64,000 nt of DNA from Sediminihabitans luteus (GTDB lineage Bacteria > Actinomycetota > Actinomycetes > Actinomycetales > Cellulomonadaceae): NCBI RefSeq assembly GCF_002797595.1, contig NZ_PGFE01000001.1, positions 310,001-374,000 on the forward strand, in the 5' to 3' direction. A program made the position numbers and the translations under genes. Below, one piece after another: positions 8,143 to 16,420 of this stretch (its first letter is position 1; every line of letters begins with the position of its first letter). The notes under the pieces are model-generated. The model did no database searches and was not told where the DNA came from. It saw nothing but the letters and a program-made list of their open reading frames with translations.

Positions 8143-10031
8143 GCAAGGTCTGGGGCGCCGCCCGCTTCATCCTCGCCCACGCCTGGGCGACCGACCGCCG
8201 CCGGCTCGTGGTCGCGACGTCGCTCATGGCGGTCGGCTACCTCTCGGCACCGCTCGTCGGCATCGCGCTCGGCGCACTGACCGACGCGACGGTCGCGGCC
8301 GACGTCTCGCTCGCGGTCTCGATCGGCGTCGCGGTCGCGCTGCTGCTCGTGCTCGAGCTCATGATGGGGCACTTCGCGCACCTGACCTACTTCGAGCTCG
8401 GCGACCTCCAGCAGGCGGCGCTGACCGACGAGGTCGCGGCGATCACGCACGGCGGCGCGGGGCTCGCGCAGTTCGACCGCCCCGAGTTCGCGCAGCGGCT
8501 CACGGTCGTGACCGAGGGGCTGCTGCGCGTACGCGTCGCGCTCGAGTCGACGCTCCAGCTCGGGGGCCTCGTGCTCCAGGTGCTCGCCACGACCGCGGTC
8601 CTCGCGGTCGTCGAGCCGTGGCTCGCACTGCTCCCGCTCGCCGCGGTGCCGCCCGTGCTGCTCGCCGACCGCGCGCAGAAGGTGCTCGACGTCGCGCGCG
8701 ACGCGTCGGCGCAGGACGTCCAGCGCTCGCGTCACCTCGTCGAGATCGCCACGACCGGGTCGTCGGCCAAGGAGGTGCGCCTCTTCCGTGCGGCGGCGCC
8801 GCTCGCGGCCCGTCAGCGCGCCGCGTGGGGCGCGTCGACCGACCGCCTCGCGGCCGCGCACGCCCGCTCGGCGACGCTGCGTGCGGCCGGGCAGGTGTGG
8901 TTCGCGCTCGCGTACGGCGCGGCCGTTCTGCTCGTGGTGCGCGAGGCCCTGACCGGTGCGGGCAGCGCAGGCCAGGTCGTGCTCGTCGTGACCCTCGCGG
9001 TCCAGGTGAGCGTCCAGGTCTCGGGCGCGCTCGCGCTGCTCGGCGCGCTCCAGGGCGTCGGTCGCACGGTCGAGCACATCGAGGCCCTGCGCGCGACGTC
9101 CGCGGGCCCGGACGGCGCGGACCCGGACGGCGCGGACGCGGCGGTGTCATGGGCGGCAGGACCGGCCGCCGCAGTGCATGAGGGCGAAGCCGTGCCCGCC
9201 GGTGCAGCGGTGCCCGACGGTGCAGCCGTGCCCGACGGTGCGGTGCCCGTACGCCTCGCGCGCGGCCTGCGCCTCGAGGACGTCACCTTCACCTACCCCG
9301 GCAAGGACGTCCCGGTGCTGCGCGGCGTCTCGCTCGACGTGCCCGCGGGCAGCACGCTCGCGCTCGTCGGCGAGAACGGCGCGGGCAAGTCGACGCTCGT
9401 CAAGATCCTCTGCGGCCTGTACCGCCCGACCTCGGGCCGGGTCCTGGTCGACGGCGTCGACCTCGCCACGCTGTCGGACGCCGCGTGGCAGGCCCGCGTC
9501 GCGACGTTGTTCCAGGACTTCGCACGCTTCCAGCTGCGGGTGCGCGACGACGTCGGCACGGGTCGGGTCGAGGCGCTCGACGACGACGCAGCGCTCGCCG
9601 GGGCCCTCGACCGCGCGCGGGCGACCTCGCTCGTCGACGCGATGCCGGACGGGCTCGACACGCTGCTCGGTACGGCGTACGCCGACGGGCGCGACCTCTC
9701 AGGTGGCCAGTGGCAGACGCTCGGGCTCGCGCGCACCCTCATGCGCGAGGACCCGCTGCTCGTGGTGCTCGACGAGCCGGCCGCGGCGCTCGACCCGACC
9801 GCCGAGCACGCGCTGTTCGAGCGGTTCGTGGTGCACGCCGACGCGTCGCGCGCCGCGGCCGGGGCGATCACCTGCTTCGTGTCACACCGCTTCTCGACCG
9901 TGCGCGACGCCGACCAGATCGTCGTGCTCGACGGCGGCGTGATCGTCGAGTCCGGCGACCACGCGGCGCTCGTCGCCCAGGGCGGGACCTACGCCGAGCT
10001 GTTCGCGCTGCAGGCCGAGGCGTACTCCTGA
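8139..10031 (+). CDS. ABC exporter half-transporter, subunit 2
   Basis: A 630-residue partner of the preceding protein. About six membrane helices lie in residues 20-310, followed by an Ala/Gly/Pro/Val linker with an 18-bp coding repeat (9201-9242) and an ATPase at about 390-620. Walker A is GENGAGKST and the signature is LSGGQWQ, but the region after Walker B reads DEPAAALD instead of the usual DEPTSALD. Together with subunit 1 this gives a heterodimeric exporter in which the two ATP sites may not be equal. It starts at ATG 8139 overlapping the stop of subunit 1. Ligand unknown. Confidence 0.87.
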   Translation: MSKVWGAARFILAHAWATDRRRLVVATSLMAVGYLSAPLVGIALGALTDATVAADVSLAVSIGVAVALLLVLELMMGHFAHLTYFELGDLQQAALTDEVAAITHGGAGLAQFDRPEFAQRLTVVTEGLLRVRVALESTLQLGGLVLQVLATTAVLAVVEPWLALLPLAAVPPVLLADRAQKVLDVARDASAQDVQRSRHLVEIATTGSSAKEVRLFRAAAPLAARQRAAWGASTDRLAAAHARSATLRAAGQVWFALAYGAAVLLVVREALTGAGSAGQVVLVVTLAVQVSVQVSGALALLGALQGVGRTVEHIEALRATSAGPDGADPDGADAAVSWAAGPAAAVHEGEAVPAGAAVPDGAAVPDGAVPVRLARGLRLEDVTFTYPGKDVPVLRGVSLDVPAGSTLALVGENGAGKSTLVKILCGLYRPTSGRVLVDGVDLATLSDAAWQARVATLFQDFARFQLRVRDDVGTGRVEALDDDAALAGALDRARATSLVDAMPDGLDTLLGTAYADGRDLSGGQWQTLGLARTLMREDPLLVVLDEPAAALDPTAEHALFERFVVHADASRAAAGAITCFVSHRFSTVRDADQIVVLDGGVIVESGDHAALVAQGGTYAELFALQAEAYS

Positions 10032-10095
10032 GCCCGGCGCACCCTGACCCCGGTGCACCCCGCCCCCTGACGGACGGGACACCACCGAGACGCTC

Positions 10096-10147
10096 ATGAC
10101 ACCATCGCGACACCATTGCTCTTGCAGTGGTGTCGCGATGGTGTCAT
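10096..10147. promoter_or_regulatory. Perfect 20-bp inverted repeat built from 11-bp-phased heptamers, probable RHH operator
   Basis: Arms at 10096-10115 and 10128-10147 are perfect reverse complements with a 12-base spacer. Each arm contains two copies of the heptamer TGGTGTC (or its complement GACACCA) spaced exactly 11 bp, and a third degenerate copy (TGGCGTC, 10150-10156) continues the 11-bp phase to the start codon. Phased heptamer direct and inverted repeats are the usual recognition layout of ribbon-helix-helix repressors, and the adjacent gene encodes one. Confidence 0.75.
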
Positions 10148-10150
10148 AGT
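10122..10150 (+). promoter_or_regulatory. Promoter of the RHH gene, leaderless
   Basis: -35 TTGCAG (10122-10127), 17-bp spacer and -10 CATAGT (10145-10150), with the ATG 6 bases further, so transcription should start at or next to the start codon. Two operator heptamers occupy the promoter spacer, so a bound regulator would cover both promoter elements: direct autorepression is expected. Confidence 0.6.
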
Positions 10151-10156
10151 GGCGTC

Positions 10157-10660
10157 ATGGAACTCACGCGCTACGTCGACGAGCTGCACCACCAGCTCAC
10201 CACCGCGGCCGCCGCCGGCGGCGAGGAGGCCCGCGAGACCGCCGAACGACTCACCGCCGCGCTCGACCCCGCGGTCCGGCTCGTGCTGCTCGACGCCCTC
10301 GCGACCGCGGCGGCCGAGATCACGGCCGAGCTCGCCCCGGGGTCCGTCGAGGTCCGCCTGCGCGGCCGAGAGCCCGAGCTCGTCGTCACCCCCGTCGCCG
10401 AGCCGGACCGCGCCGACCGCGTCGAGCCCTCGCCGGCACCCGCGGCACCACCCGTCCTCGACCCCGAGGACGTGAGCACCTCACGCACGACCCTCCGTCT
10501 GCCCGACCAGCTCAAGTCCCAGGTCGAGGCCACCGCCGCCCGCGAGGGCGTGTCGGTCAACACGTGGCTCGTGCGCGCCGTCGCCGCACGCCTCGCACCC
10601 GTCACCCCCGACGCACCCCGGAGCAGCACGCCCGGCCGGCTGACCGGCTGGGTCCGCTGA
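10157..10660 (+). CDS. Ribbon-helix-helix (HicB/Arc-like) DNA-binding protein
   Basis: A 167-residue protein. Residues 1-75 are a helical domain of unknown function (MELTRYVDELHHQL onward), then a proline/alanine/acidic linker, then a C-terminal ribbon-helix-helix domain at about 112-150 (TTLRLPDQLKSQVEATAARE followed by GVSVNTWLVRAV), as in HicB antitoxins and Arc-type repressors. No HicA-like toxin gene is adjacent, so a plain regulator role is more likely than toxin-antitoxin. No ribosome binding site is present; the message is probably leaderless. It heads a same-strand run with the DUF4097 gene and DrrAB exporter, which it may control together with itself. Confidence 0.75.
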   Translation: MELTRYVDELHHQLTTAAAAGGEEARETAERLTAALDPAVRLVLLDALATAAAEITAELAPGSVEVRLRGREPELVVTPVAEPDRADRVEPSPAPAAPPVLDPEDVSTSRTTLRLPDQLKSQVEATAAREGVSVNTWLVRAVAARLAPVTPDAPRSSTPGRLTGWVR

Positions 10661-10710
10661 GCCGGGACCCCTGACACCCACGAGCACGCATCACCACGCA
10701 CCACGCACCC

Positions 10711-10750
10711 CGCACTCCGCACTCCGCACTCCGCACTCCGCACTCCGCAC
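10711..10750. repeat. Heptamer tandem repeat (CGCACTC)x5 in the 233-bp gap before the DUF4097 gene
   Basis: Five perfect copies of CGCACTC at 10711-10745 plus a partial copy. The rest of the 10661-10893 gap is CAC/ACC-rich and unlikely to code. The array is a slippage-prone tract between the RHH gene and the downstream operon and could change spacing or mRNA structure. Confidence 0.85.
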
Positions 10751-10893
10751 CACGCACCACGCAGCACGACGACGCACCACAACGACGCACCGCCAGTATC
10801 CGGCGACCACCTCGCCGGCCCGCCGCAGGCCCACCGCCTGACCGTCGCCCCGCACCGGACCACCGGCCCGGGGACCCGCACCGAGGAGTCACC

Positions 10894-11745
10894 ATGCCTG
10901 TTTTCGCGACCCCAGAACCGATCGTCGCCGTCGTCGACCTCGCCGGCGGCACCCTCACCGTCGTCGCCTCGGACCGCACGGACACCGAGGTCACGGTCAC
11001 CCCGAGCGACCCAACCCGACCCGGCGACGTCCGCGCCGCGAACGAAGCCGTCGTCGAGCTGCACGACGACACCCTGACCGTGCGGATCAACCGGTCGTGG
11101 CGCACCTACTCGCCGTTCGGCTCGAACAGGTCGGCGGACGTGACGATCGCGCTCCCGTCCGGGTCGCGCCTCGAGGGCGGGTCGCTCGGGCCGCTCCTGG
11201 CCACCGGCCGGCTCGGCGCGTGCACGTTCACGAGCCGCGCGGGCGACGTGCGGGTCGACGAGGCCCACGCGCTCGACCTGCGGGCCAGCGCCGGCGCCGT
11301 CGTCGTCGGCCGCGCGACCGGCCCGACGTCCGTCGTCGCCTCCGCCGGTCAGGTCCGGCTGCGCGAGGTCACGGGCGACGCGGTCGTCAAGAACACCGTG
11401 GGCTCGACCGAGGTCGGCGAGAGCACGGGCACGCTGCGCGTCAACGGCGCGCACGGCGCGGTGACCGTCACGCGCTCGCTCGGCGAGACCACGGTGCGCA
11501 CGGCCCACAGCGCGATCCGGGTCGAGGAGGCCGCGGGCGGCACGCTGCGCCTCGAGAACTCCTCGGGCTCGATCGACGTCGGCATCCCCGAGGGCACCGC
11601 GGCCTGGGTCGACGCGACGTCCGACAAGGGCGTCGTGCGCAACCTCCTGACCGAGGTCCCCACGCCCGACGCGGCCGACCGGACCGTCGAGGTCTGCGCC
11701 CGCAGCGGGTGGGGCGACGTCGTCGTCCGCCGCCCGCACGCCTGA
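10894..11745 (+). CDS. DUF4097 family beta-strand-repeat protein
   Basis: A 283-residue protein with a continuous series of short beta-strand repeats (about residues 75-270), the hallmark of DUF4097 proteins, which form right-handed beta solenoids resembling adhesins. There is no signal peptide, lipobox or membrane helix, so it is expected in the cytoplasm unless recruited by the adjacent transporter. GAGGAG lies 6 bases before ATG 10894. It is followed by drrA- and drrB-like genes in the same direction, and the set RHH - DUF4097 - ATPase - permease looks like one functional unit. Function is unknown; a role in sensing or coupling for the exporter is inference. Confidence 0.8.
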   Translation: MPVFATPEPIVAVVDLAGGTLTVVASDRTDTEVTVTPSDPTRPGDVRAANEAVVELHDDTLTVRINRSWRTYSPFGSNRSADVTIALPSGSRLEGGSLGPLLATGRLGACTFTSRAGDVRVDEAHALDLRASAGAVVVGRATGPTSVVASAGQVRLREVTGDAVVKNTVGSTEVGESTGTLRVNGAHGAVTVTRSLGETTVRTAHSAIRVEEAAGGTLRLENSSGSIDVGIPEGTAAWVDATSDKGVVRNLLTEVPTPDAADRTVEVCARSGWGDVVVRRPHA

Positions 11746-11760
11746 CCACCCAGCACCCCG

Positions 11761-11788
11761 CACCCAGCACCCAGCACCCAGCACCCAG
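11761..11788. repeat. Heptamer tandem repeat (CACCCAG)x4 before the DrrA-like gene
   Basis: Four perfect copies of CACCCAG fill the gap between the DUF4097 stop and the ribosome binding site of the ABC ATPase gene. The unit length equals that of the array upstream of the DUF4097 gene, though the sequence differs. Confidence 0.85.
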
Positions 11789-11802
11789 CATCAGGAGGAA
11801 CC

Positions 11803-12659
<857 letters not shown>

Positions 12660-12663
<4 letters not shown>

Positions 12664-13496
12664 CCACCGTGGACCTCGCCGCACCGGCGACCCGCACCGC
12701 ACCGCGCCCGCTCGCGGACGTCGTGACCATGACACGCCGCAACCTGCTCCGTGCGGTCCGCTACCCCGGGCTCACGATGTTCCTCGTCGCGGGCCCGCTC
12801 GTGATGCTCCTACTGTTCGTCTACGTCTTCGGCGGGGCGTTCGGCGCCGGGGTCGCCCCGGGCGTCGAGCCGGGCGCCGAGGGGCGGGCCGCCTACCTGG
12901 ACTACATCGCGCCCACGCTGCTCGTGCTGACCGTGGTCGGCGCCGGGCAGTCGGTCGCGATCGGCGCCGCGATGGACGCCGCGGGCGGGATCATGGCGCG
13001 GTTCCGCACCATGGCGATCTCCCCCGGCTCGGTGCTCTCGGGGCAGGTCGTCGGCACCGTGCTCCAGTCGCTCGCCGCCGTGGCGCTCGTACTCGGCGCC
13101 GCGCTCGCGATGGGCTACCGCCCCGCCGCGGACGCCGCGGACTGGCTCGCGCTCGTCGGGTTCCTCGTCCTGCTCGGCGTCGCGCTCGCCTGGGCGTGCG
13201 TGGGCATGGGGCTCAGCGCGCGCAGCGTCGAGTCGGCCAGCAACACGCCCATGATCCTGCTGCTCTTGCCGTTCCTCGGCAGCGGGTTCGTCCCGGTCGA
13301 GACCATGCCGACCGCGGTCCGCTGGTTCGCCGAACACCAGCCGTTCACGCCGATCATCGACACGACGCGGGGGCTGCTCGCGGGCGGACCGCTCGACGCC
13401 GCGGTCACCGCGCAGGCCGTCGCCTGGTGCGTGGTCATCGGCGTGGCCGGGTACGCGTGGTCACGGTCGCTGTTCCGGCGCGAACGCCGCGCCTGA
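12660..13496 (+). CDS. DrrB-like ABC-2 type transporter permease
   Basis: A 278-residue integral membrane protein with six predicted membrane segments and the conserved ABC-2 signature region (RFRTMAISPGSVLSGQV, about residues 118-134) plus the LPFLGSGFVPVETMP turn of DrrB-type permeases. It starts at ATG 12660 inside the stop of the ATPase gene, so the two are coupled. Together they form a DrrAB-type exporter. It converges on the M48-like peptidase gene, with a hairpin separating the transcripts. Confidence 0.9.
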
Positions 13497-13568
13497 GCTC
13501 TGACCTGCTCACCCGCCTGACCTGCTCGAACAGCACTGCCCGGCGCGGGCTGGACCGTCCTGTGCCGA

Positions 13569-14228
13569 CTACGCCGAGACCGCGCCCGCGGGCGCGAGCG
13601 CGGTCTCGGCGTCGTCCGACAGCGCGTCGTCGGACAACGCGTCGTCCGAATCAGCGTCGTCCACATCAGTGTCGTCCGAATCAGCGTCGTCCGACTCCGT
13701 GTCGGACGGCGCGTCCCCGGCCTGGTCCCGCCCGTACGCCACGCCCTCGAGGAACCCGCGGGCACGCTCGGTACGCGGGTACGACTCGAGCAGCGCCCAG
13801 AACCCCGGGCCGTGCCCCGCGTGGAGCAGGTGCGCGAGCTCGTGCAGCAGCACGTAGTCGAGCACCCACCCGGGCATGCCCTGCACGCGCGTCGAGATGC
13901 GGATCGAGCCGTCGATGAGGGTGCACGACCCCCAGCGCTTGTCCTGGTTCGCCGCCCAGCGCACGCTCGTGGGGTGGGCGCGACCGCCGAGGTACTTGGT
14001 CGCGAGATCGGTGGCGCGCTCGAGGAGCTCGTCGTCGGAGGGCCTGCGTCGGCGCTCCTTGTCCGCGAGCCGGTCGAGCATGCGCTGCACCCACTCGCGC
14101 TCCTGAGCGCGGGTGAAGCGCGCGGGGATCGCGACGATCGTGCGCTGACCGTCCCGATACGCGCTCACCGTGCTCTTGCGCCGTCGGCTGCGGCGCACCT
14201 CCACGGTCGTGTCCGTGTCGTGTGCCAC
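13569..14228 (-). CDS. M48/YgjP-like (DUF45) zinc metallopeptidase
   Basis: A 219-residue cytosolic protein. The zinc motif is clear: His129-Glu130-Leu-Ala-His133 followed by the third ligand His139 in HAGHGPGFW, preceded by WAANQDKRWGSCT and DYVLL, as in YgjP-like domains. The last 45 residues are an acidic Ser/Asp/Ala tail built from a 15-bp repeat (13609-13698). It is divergent from the ThiF-like gene and belongs to the conserved actinobacterial block around whiB7 and uvrD2. Substrate unknown. Confidence 0.88.
   Translation of the reverse strand: MAHDTDTTVEVRRSRRRKSTVSAYRDGQRTIVAIPARFTRAQEREWVQRMLDRLADKERRRRPSDDELLERATDLATKYLGGRAHPTSVRWAANQDKRWGSCTLIDGSIRISTRVQGMPGWVLDYVLLHELAHLLHAGHGPGFWALLESYPRTERARGFLEGVAYGRDQAGDAPSDTESDDADSDDTDVDDADSDDALSDDALSDDAETALAPAGAVSA
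13571..13612. terminator. Long hairpin between drrB-like and peptidase genes
   Basis: Perfect 15-bp inverted repeat at 13571-13585 and 13598-13612 with a 12-base loop. It lies in the C-terminal codons of the minus-strand peptidase gene, 75 bases after the permease stop. It probably ends the exporter transcript and doubles as coding sequence. Confidence 0.5.
13609..13698 (-). repeat. 15-bp tandem array in the peptidase C-terminus
   Basis: Six 15-bp units related to GCGTCGTCCGAATCA (plus strand), encoding a Ser/Asp-rich acidic pentapeptide series. Frame is kept by unit changes. Confidence 0.85.
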
Positions 14229-14369
14229 CCCCCGACCGTAGCGGGTCGCGTGACGAAACGCACACCCTGACCCGGCCGTCCCTCGAGAGAACCTCGACCT
14301 GTGGAGAACCCGCGGGGCGCCTCCGGCGCGTGCGACGCTTCAGCACGACGCACCCCGAGGAGGCCAGCG

Positions 14370-15473
14370 ATGTCCACGATCCCAGCCGTCGAGCCGTCCC
14401 CGGCCGTGCCGGTCGCCGCGGCCGGCCCGCCGTCGCACGCGGCCCGGCAGGCACCGCCGACGCAGCTCACGGGCCGGCTTCGTCAAGGGACGGTGCTGCT
14501 CCGGTCGGCGGAGTCCCAGGTCCAGGTCGGGCTCGACCCCCGCTGGGCCGTGCGGCTCGACGGCGTCCGGCAGCACGAGCTCGCCTGGCTGCAGCGGGTG
14601 GCCCTCGGCACCCGGACCGCGGAGCGCGCGGCGCTCGAGCTCGGGGTCACGCCCGAGCGCGCCGCGCACGTCTGGGCCGCGCTGCGCGACGGAGGGCTCG
14701 TGGTCGACGACCACCCCGCCGACGTCGACGGCTCACGCTCGGCCGACCTGCGCAGCCTGTGCCAGCTGCGCGAGGACGGGCAGGGGCAGGCGGTCCTCAC
14801 GGCCCGCGCCCTGCGCCACGTGGGCGTCTCCGGCCTCGGTCGGCTCGGGCTCGCGATCGCCACGGCGCTCGCGACCGCGGGCGTCGGCCGGATCGTGCTC
14901 GACGACCTCGGGGTCGTGCAGAGCACCGACGTCGGGCTCGGCGGCTACGACGCGCAGGACGTGGGCACGCCACGCGTGCGCGCGGCCGAGAGGCACGTGA
15001 CCCGGACGTCGCAGGCGACGTGCTCCACGACGGTCGACCGACCGCTCGACGCGCTCGTCGTCGTCGACCAGTGGGCGACCGACGCGGCACGCCACGCGCG
15101 CGCGACCGGCGACGGCGTGCCCGTGCTGTCGGCGCTGGTCGGCGAGGCGGGCGTCACGGTCGGGCCGCTCGCGGTCCCGGGGCGCACGGCGTGCCTGCGC
15201 TGCATCGAGCTCGCGCACCAGGACGCCGACCCGGGATGGCCCGCGGTCGCGGCGCAGCTGCGCGAGCGTGGTCGGCTCGAGGCGACGACCGAGACGACGA
15301 CGTGCGCGACCGCCGCGGGGATCGCGGCGGCCCAGGTGCTCGTGCTGCTCGACGGCGGACTGCCGAGCACCGCGTCACGCGTCGTCGAGGTACTCGCCCC
15401 CGAGGCCGTGCCCCGCACCACGGACGTCGCCCCGCACCCGGCGTGCGGGTGCGGGGCGATCACCGGCCGCTGA
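14370..15473 (+). CDS. ThiF/E1-like protein resembling TOMM leader-peptide-binding proteins
   Basis: A 367-residue protein. Residues about 40-125 resemble the winged-helix leader-recognition domain of azole-forming (TOMM) RiPP proteins. Residues 150-340 form an E1-like Rossmann domain with VSGLGRLGLAIATALATAGV and VLDDLG, a CLRC pair and a C-terminal CGCG pair that could form a Cys4 zinc site. The Arg/Gln segment that activates the substrate in true E1 enzymes is not recognisable. GAGGAGG precedes ATG 14370. No YcaO, dehydrogenase or precursor peptide gene is seen nearby, and its place in the conserved whiB7-uvrD2 neighbourhood suggests a housekeeping or regulatory role rather than natural-product synthesis. 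Confidence 0.7.
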   Translation: MSTIPAVEPSPAVPVAAAGPPSHAARQAPPTQLTGRLRQGTVLLRSAESQVQVGLDPRWAVRLDGVRQHELAWLQRVALGTRTAERAALELGVTPERAAHVWAALRDGGLVVDDHPADVDGSRSADLRSLCQLREDGQGQAVLTARALRHVGVSGLGRLGLAIATALATAGVGRIVLDDLGVVQSTDVGLGGYDAQDVGTPRVRAAERHVTRTSQATCSTTVDRPLDALVVVDQWATDAARHARATGDGVPVLSALVGEAGVTVGPLAVPGRTACLRCIELAHQDADPGWPAVAAQLRERGRLEATTETTTCATAAGIAAAQVLVLLDGGLPSTASRVVEVLAPEAVPRTTDVAPHPACGCGAITGR

Positions 15474-15531
15474 GGATCGCTCGTCCGACGTCGGTGGCCC
15501 CGGGCCTCCGACGTCGCGCGAACGACTCCCA

Positions 15532-15570
15532 GGCGGTCGCCGTCACGCTGCTCGCGCTCAGGCGACCGCC
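15532..15570. terminator. Hairpin between the ThiF-like gene and whiB7
   Basis: Perfect 10-bp inverted repeat GGCGGTCGCC (15532-15541) / GGCGACCGCC (15561-15570) at the meeting point of two convergent genes; the right arm covers the last whiB7 codons. No T-tract. Confidence 0.4.
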
Positions 15571-16025
15571 GACGCAGCCTGCGCCGCGGCCTCCGCCTCG
15601 GCGGCGCGCTCGAGGAGCTCCGCCTTCGAGGGGCGGCCACGGCCGCGCTTGCGTGCCACGACCGCGCCGTCGACGAAGACCTCGCCGCCCCACACGCCCC
15701 AGGGCTCCTCGCGCTCGATCGCGCCCGCGAGGCAGCCGGCCCGGAGCGGGCAGTCCTGGCACAGGGCCTTGGCCTGCTCGACGTCCCGGGCCCGCTCGGC
15801 GAACCAGAGCTCAGGGTCGTTCGTGCGGCACGGCAGCACCTCGGCGAGCAGGCGGTCGAACTCCGCCGACTCCGCGAGCCGTTCGGTCGTGCGCGGCTGC
15901 GTCGCCGCGCGCTGGGTGCCCGTCGAGGCGGGACGGGCTGTCACGGGCGGGGTCGCGGACGTCGTGGTCCACGGTCCGGAGCCGCCCTCGGTGGTCAGGG
16001 TGTCGAGCAGCGCGGTGAGCCGCAC
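15558..16025 (-). CDS. whiB7: WhiB7, redox-sensitive antibiotic-response transcription factor
   Basis: A 155-residue Wbl protein. Four iron-sulfur cysteines are present (Cys66, Cys89, Cys92, Cys98 in the C-x22-C-x2-C-x5-C pattern). The beta-turn is EPWGVWGG (about 107-114), and the C-terminal AT-hook RGRGRPSK (about 127-134) distinguishes WhiB7 from other Wbl proteins. WhiB7 binds the primary sigma factor and activates resistance genes after ribosome-targeting antibiotics. The GTG at 16025 is preceded by GGGAGGA at good spacing and gives an N-terminal extension of about 50 residues compared with the 92-residue mycobacterial protein. It sits next to uvrD2 as in mycobacteria, and its long leader shows the known attenuation features. 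Confidence 0.93.
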   Translation of the reverse strand: MRLTALLDTLTTEGGSGPWTTTSATPPVTARPASTGTQRAATQPRTTERLAESAEFDRLLAEVLPCRTNDPELWFAERARDVEQAKALCQDCPLRAGCLAGAIEREEPWGVWGGEVFVDGAVVARKRGRGRPSKAELLERAAEAEAAAQAASAVA

Positions 16026-16095
16026 GAGGTCCTCCCAAGATGTCCTGATGTGATTCGTTCGTCGTGTCAGGACCGGAAGCGACCGGGTGAGAGCC

Positions 16096-16166
16096 TCGTG
16101 GATGCACGAAGGCCGCGGGTCCTGGATGGACTCCGCGGCCTGGGGTGCTGGTGTCGTCAGACCAGC
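16096..16166 (-). promoter_or_regulatory. whiB7 leader hairpins, probable attenuator
   Basis: Three consecutive hairpins on the whiB7 strand. The first is GCTGGT (16166-16161) / ACCAGC (16152-16147), with the uORF stop codon in its loop. The second is strong, from GGCCGCG (16140-16134) to CGCGGCC (16117-16111), with an inner GTCC/GGAC pair. The third is TCGTG (16109-16105) / CACGA (16100-16096). Overlap of the first hairpin with the end of the uORF fits ribosome-controlled attenuation. No clear T-tract follows, so the stop mechanism is uncertain. Confidence 0.65.
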
Positions 16167-16303
16167 GACGTCCTGGAGGCGGAGTCGGGAGCGATGAGGG
16201 CAGAGTCGTACCCTGCGCGTGAGCGAGCGGGCACGAACCCATGGAGAGTCGGCATCCCCGCCGTGCTCACCAGCATGTTCTTGGTCTTCATCGCTTCGCT
16301 CAC
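16157..16303 (-). CDS. Upstream leader ORF (uORF) of whiB7, 48 codons
   Basis: GTG at 16303 with GAGGTGA 7 bases upstream, or an in-frame ATG at 16291, runs to TGA at 16159-16157, in a different frame from whiB7. The product would be 48 residues (MSEAMKTKNMLVSTAGMP at its start). It begins about 55 bases after the predicted transcription start and ends inside the first leader hairpin. In known whiB7 leaders, ribosome stalling on such a uORF prevents premature termination; the peptide itself need not be functional. Confidence 0.6.
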   Translation of the reverse strand: MSEAMKTKNMLVSTAGMPTLHGFVPARSRAGYDSALIAPDSASRTSLV

Positions 16304-16361
16304 CACCTCTCACCTCGTGCCGGCACCTTTCGGCGCGCGGACCTCTTCTCGGACACGTAGA

Positions 16362-16399
16362 ACACTAGGCGCCCTCCGTGAGGGGCGCAACGTAATTAA
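16362..16399 (-). promoter_or_regulatory. whiB7 promoter with upstream AT-rich WhiB7 site
   Basis: On the minus strand: -35 TTGCGC (16390-16385), 17-bp spacer and -10 TAGTGT (16367-16362). TTAATTA (16399-16393) lies immediately upstream of the -35 box. An AT-rich motif at this place is the contact site for the WhiB7 AT-hook in characterised promoters, so autoactivation is predicted. The leader would be about 330 bases long. Confidence 0.75.
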
Positions 16400-16420
16400 C
16401 GACGACTTTCGAGATTCTTC

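Noticed and set aside
6210-10031. A 1273-codon frame that runs into the second exporter subunit
   Set aside because: The first two thirds are an Arg-rich out-of-frame reading of subunit 1. The true start is ATG 8139.
10157-10660. HicAB toxin-antitoxin module
   Set aside because: Only the ribbon-helix-helix protein is present; no small HicA-like gene is found on either side.
14370-15473. RiPP (thiazole/oxazole peptide) biosynthetic cluster
   Set aside because: No YcaO cyclodehydratase, dehydrogenase or Cys/Ser/Thr-rich precursor peptide is visible around the ThiF-like gene.
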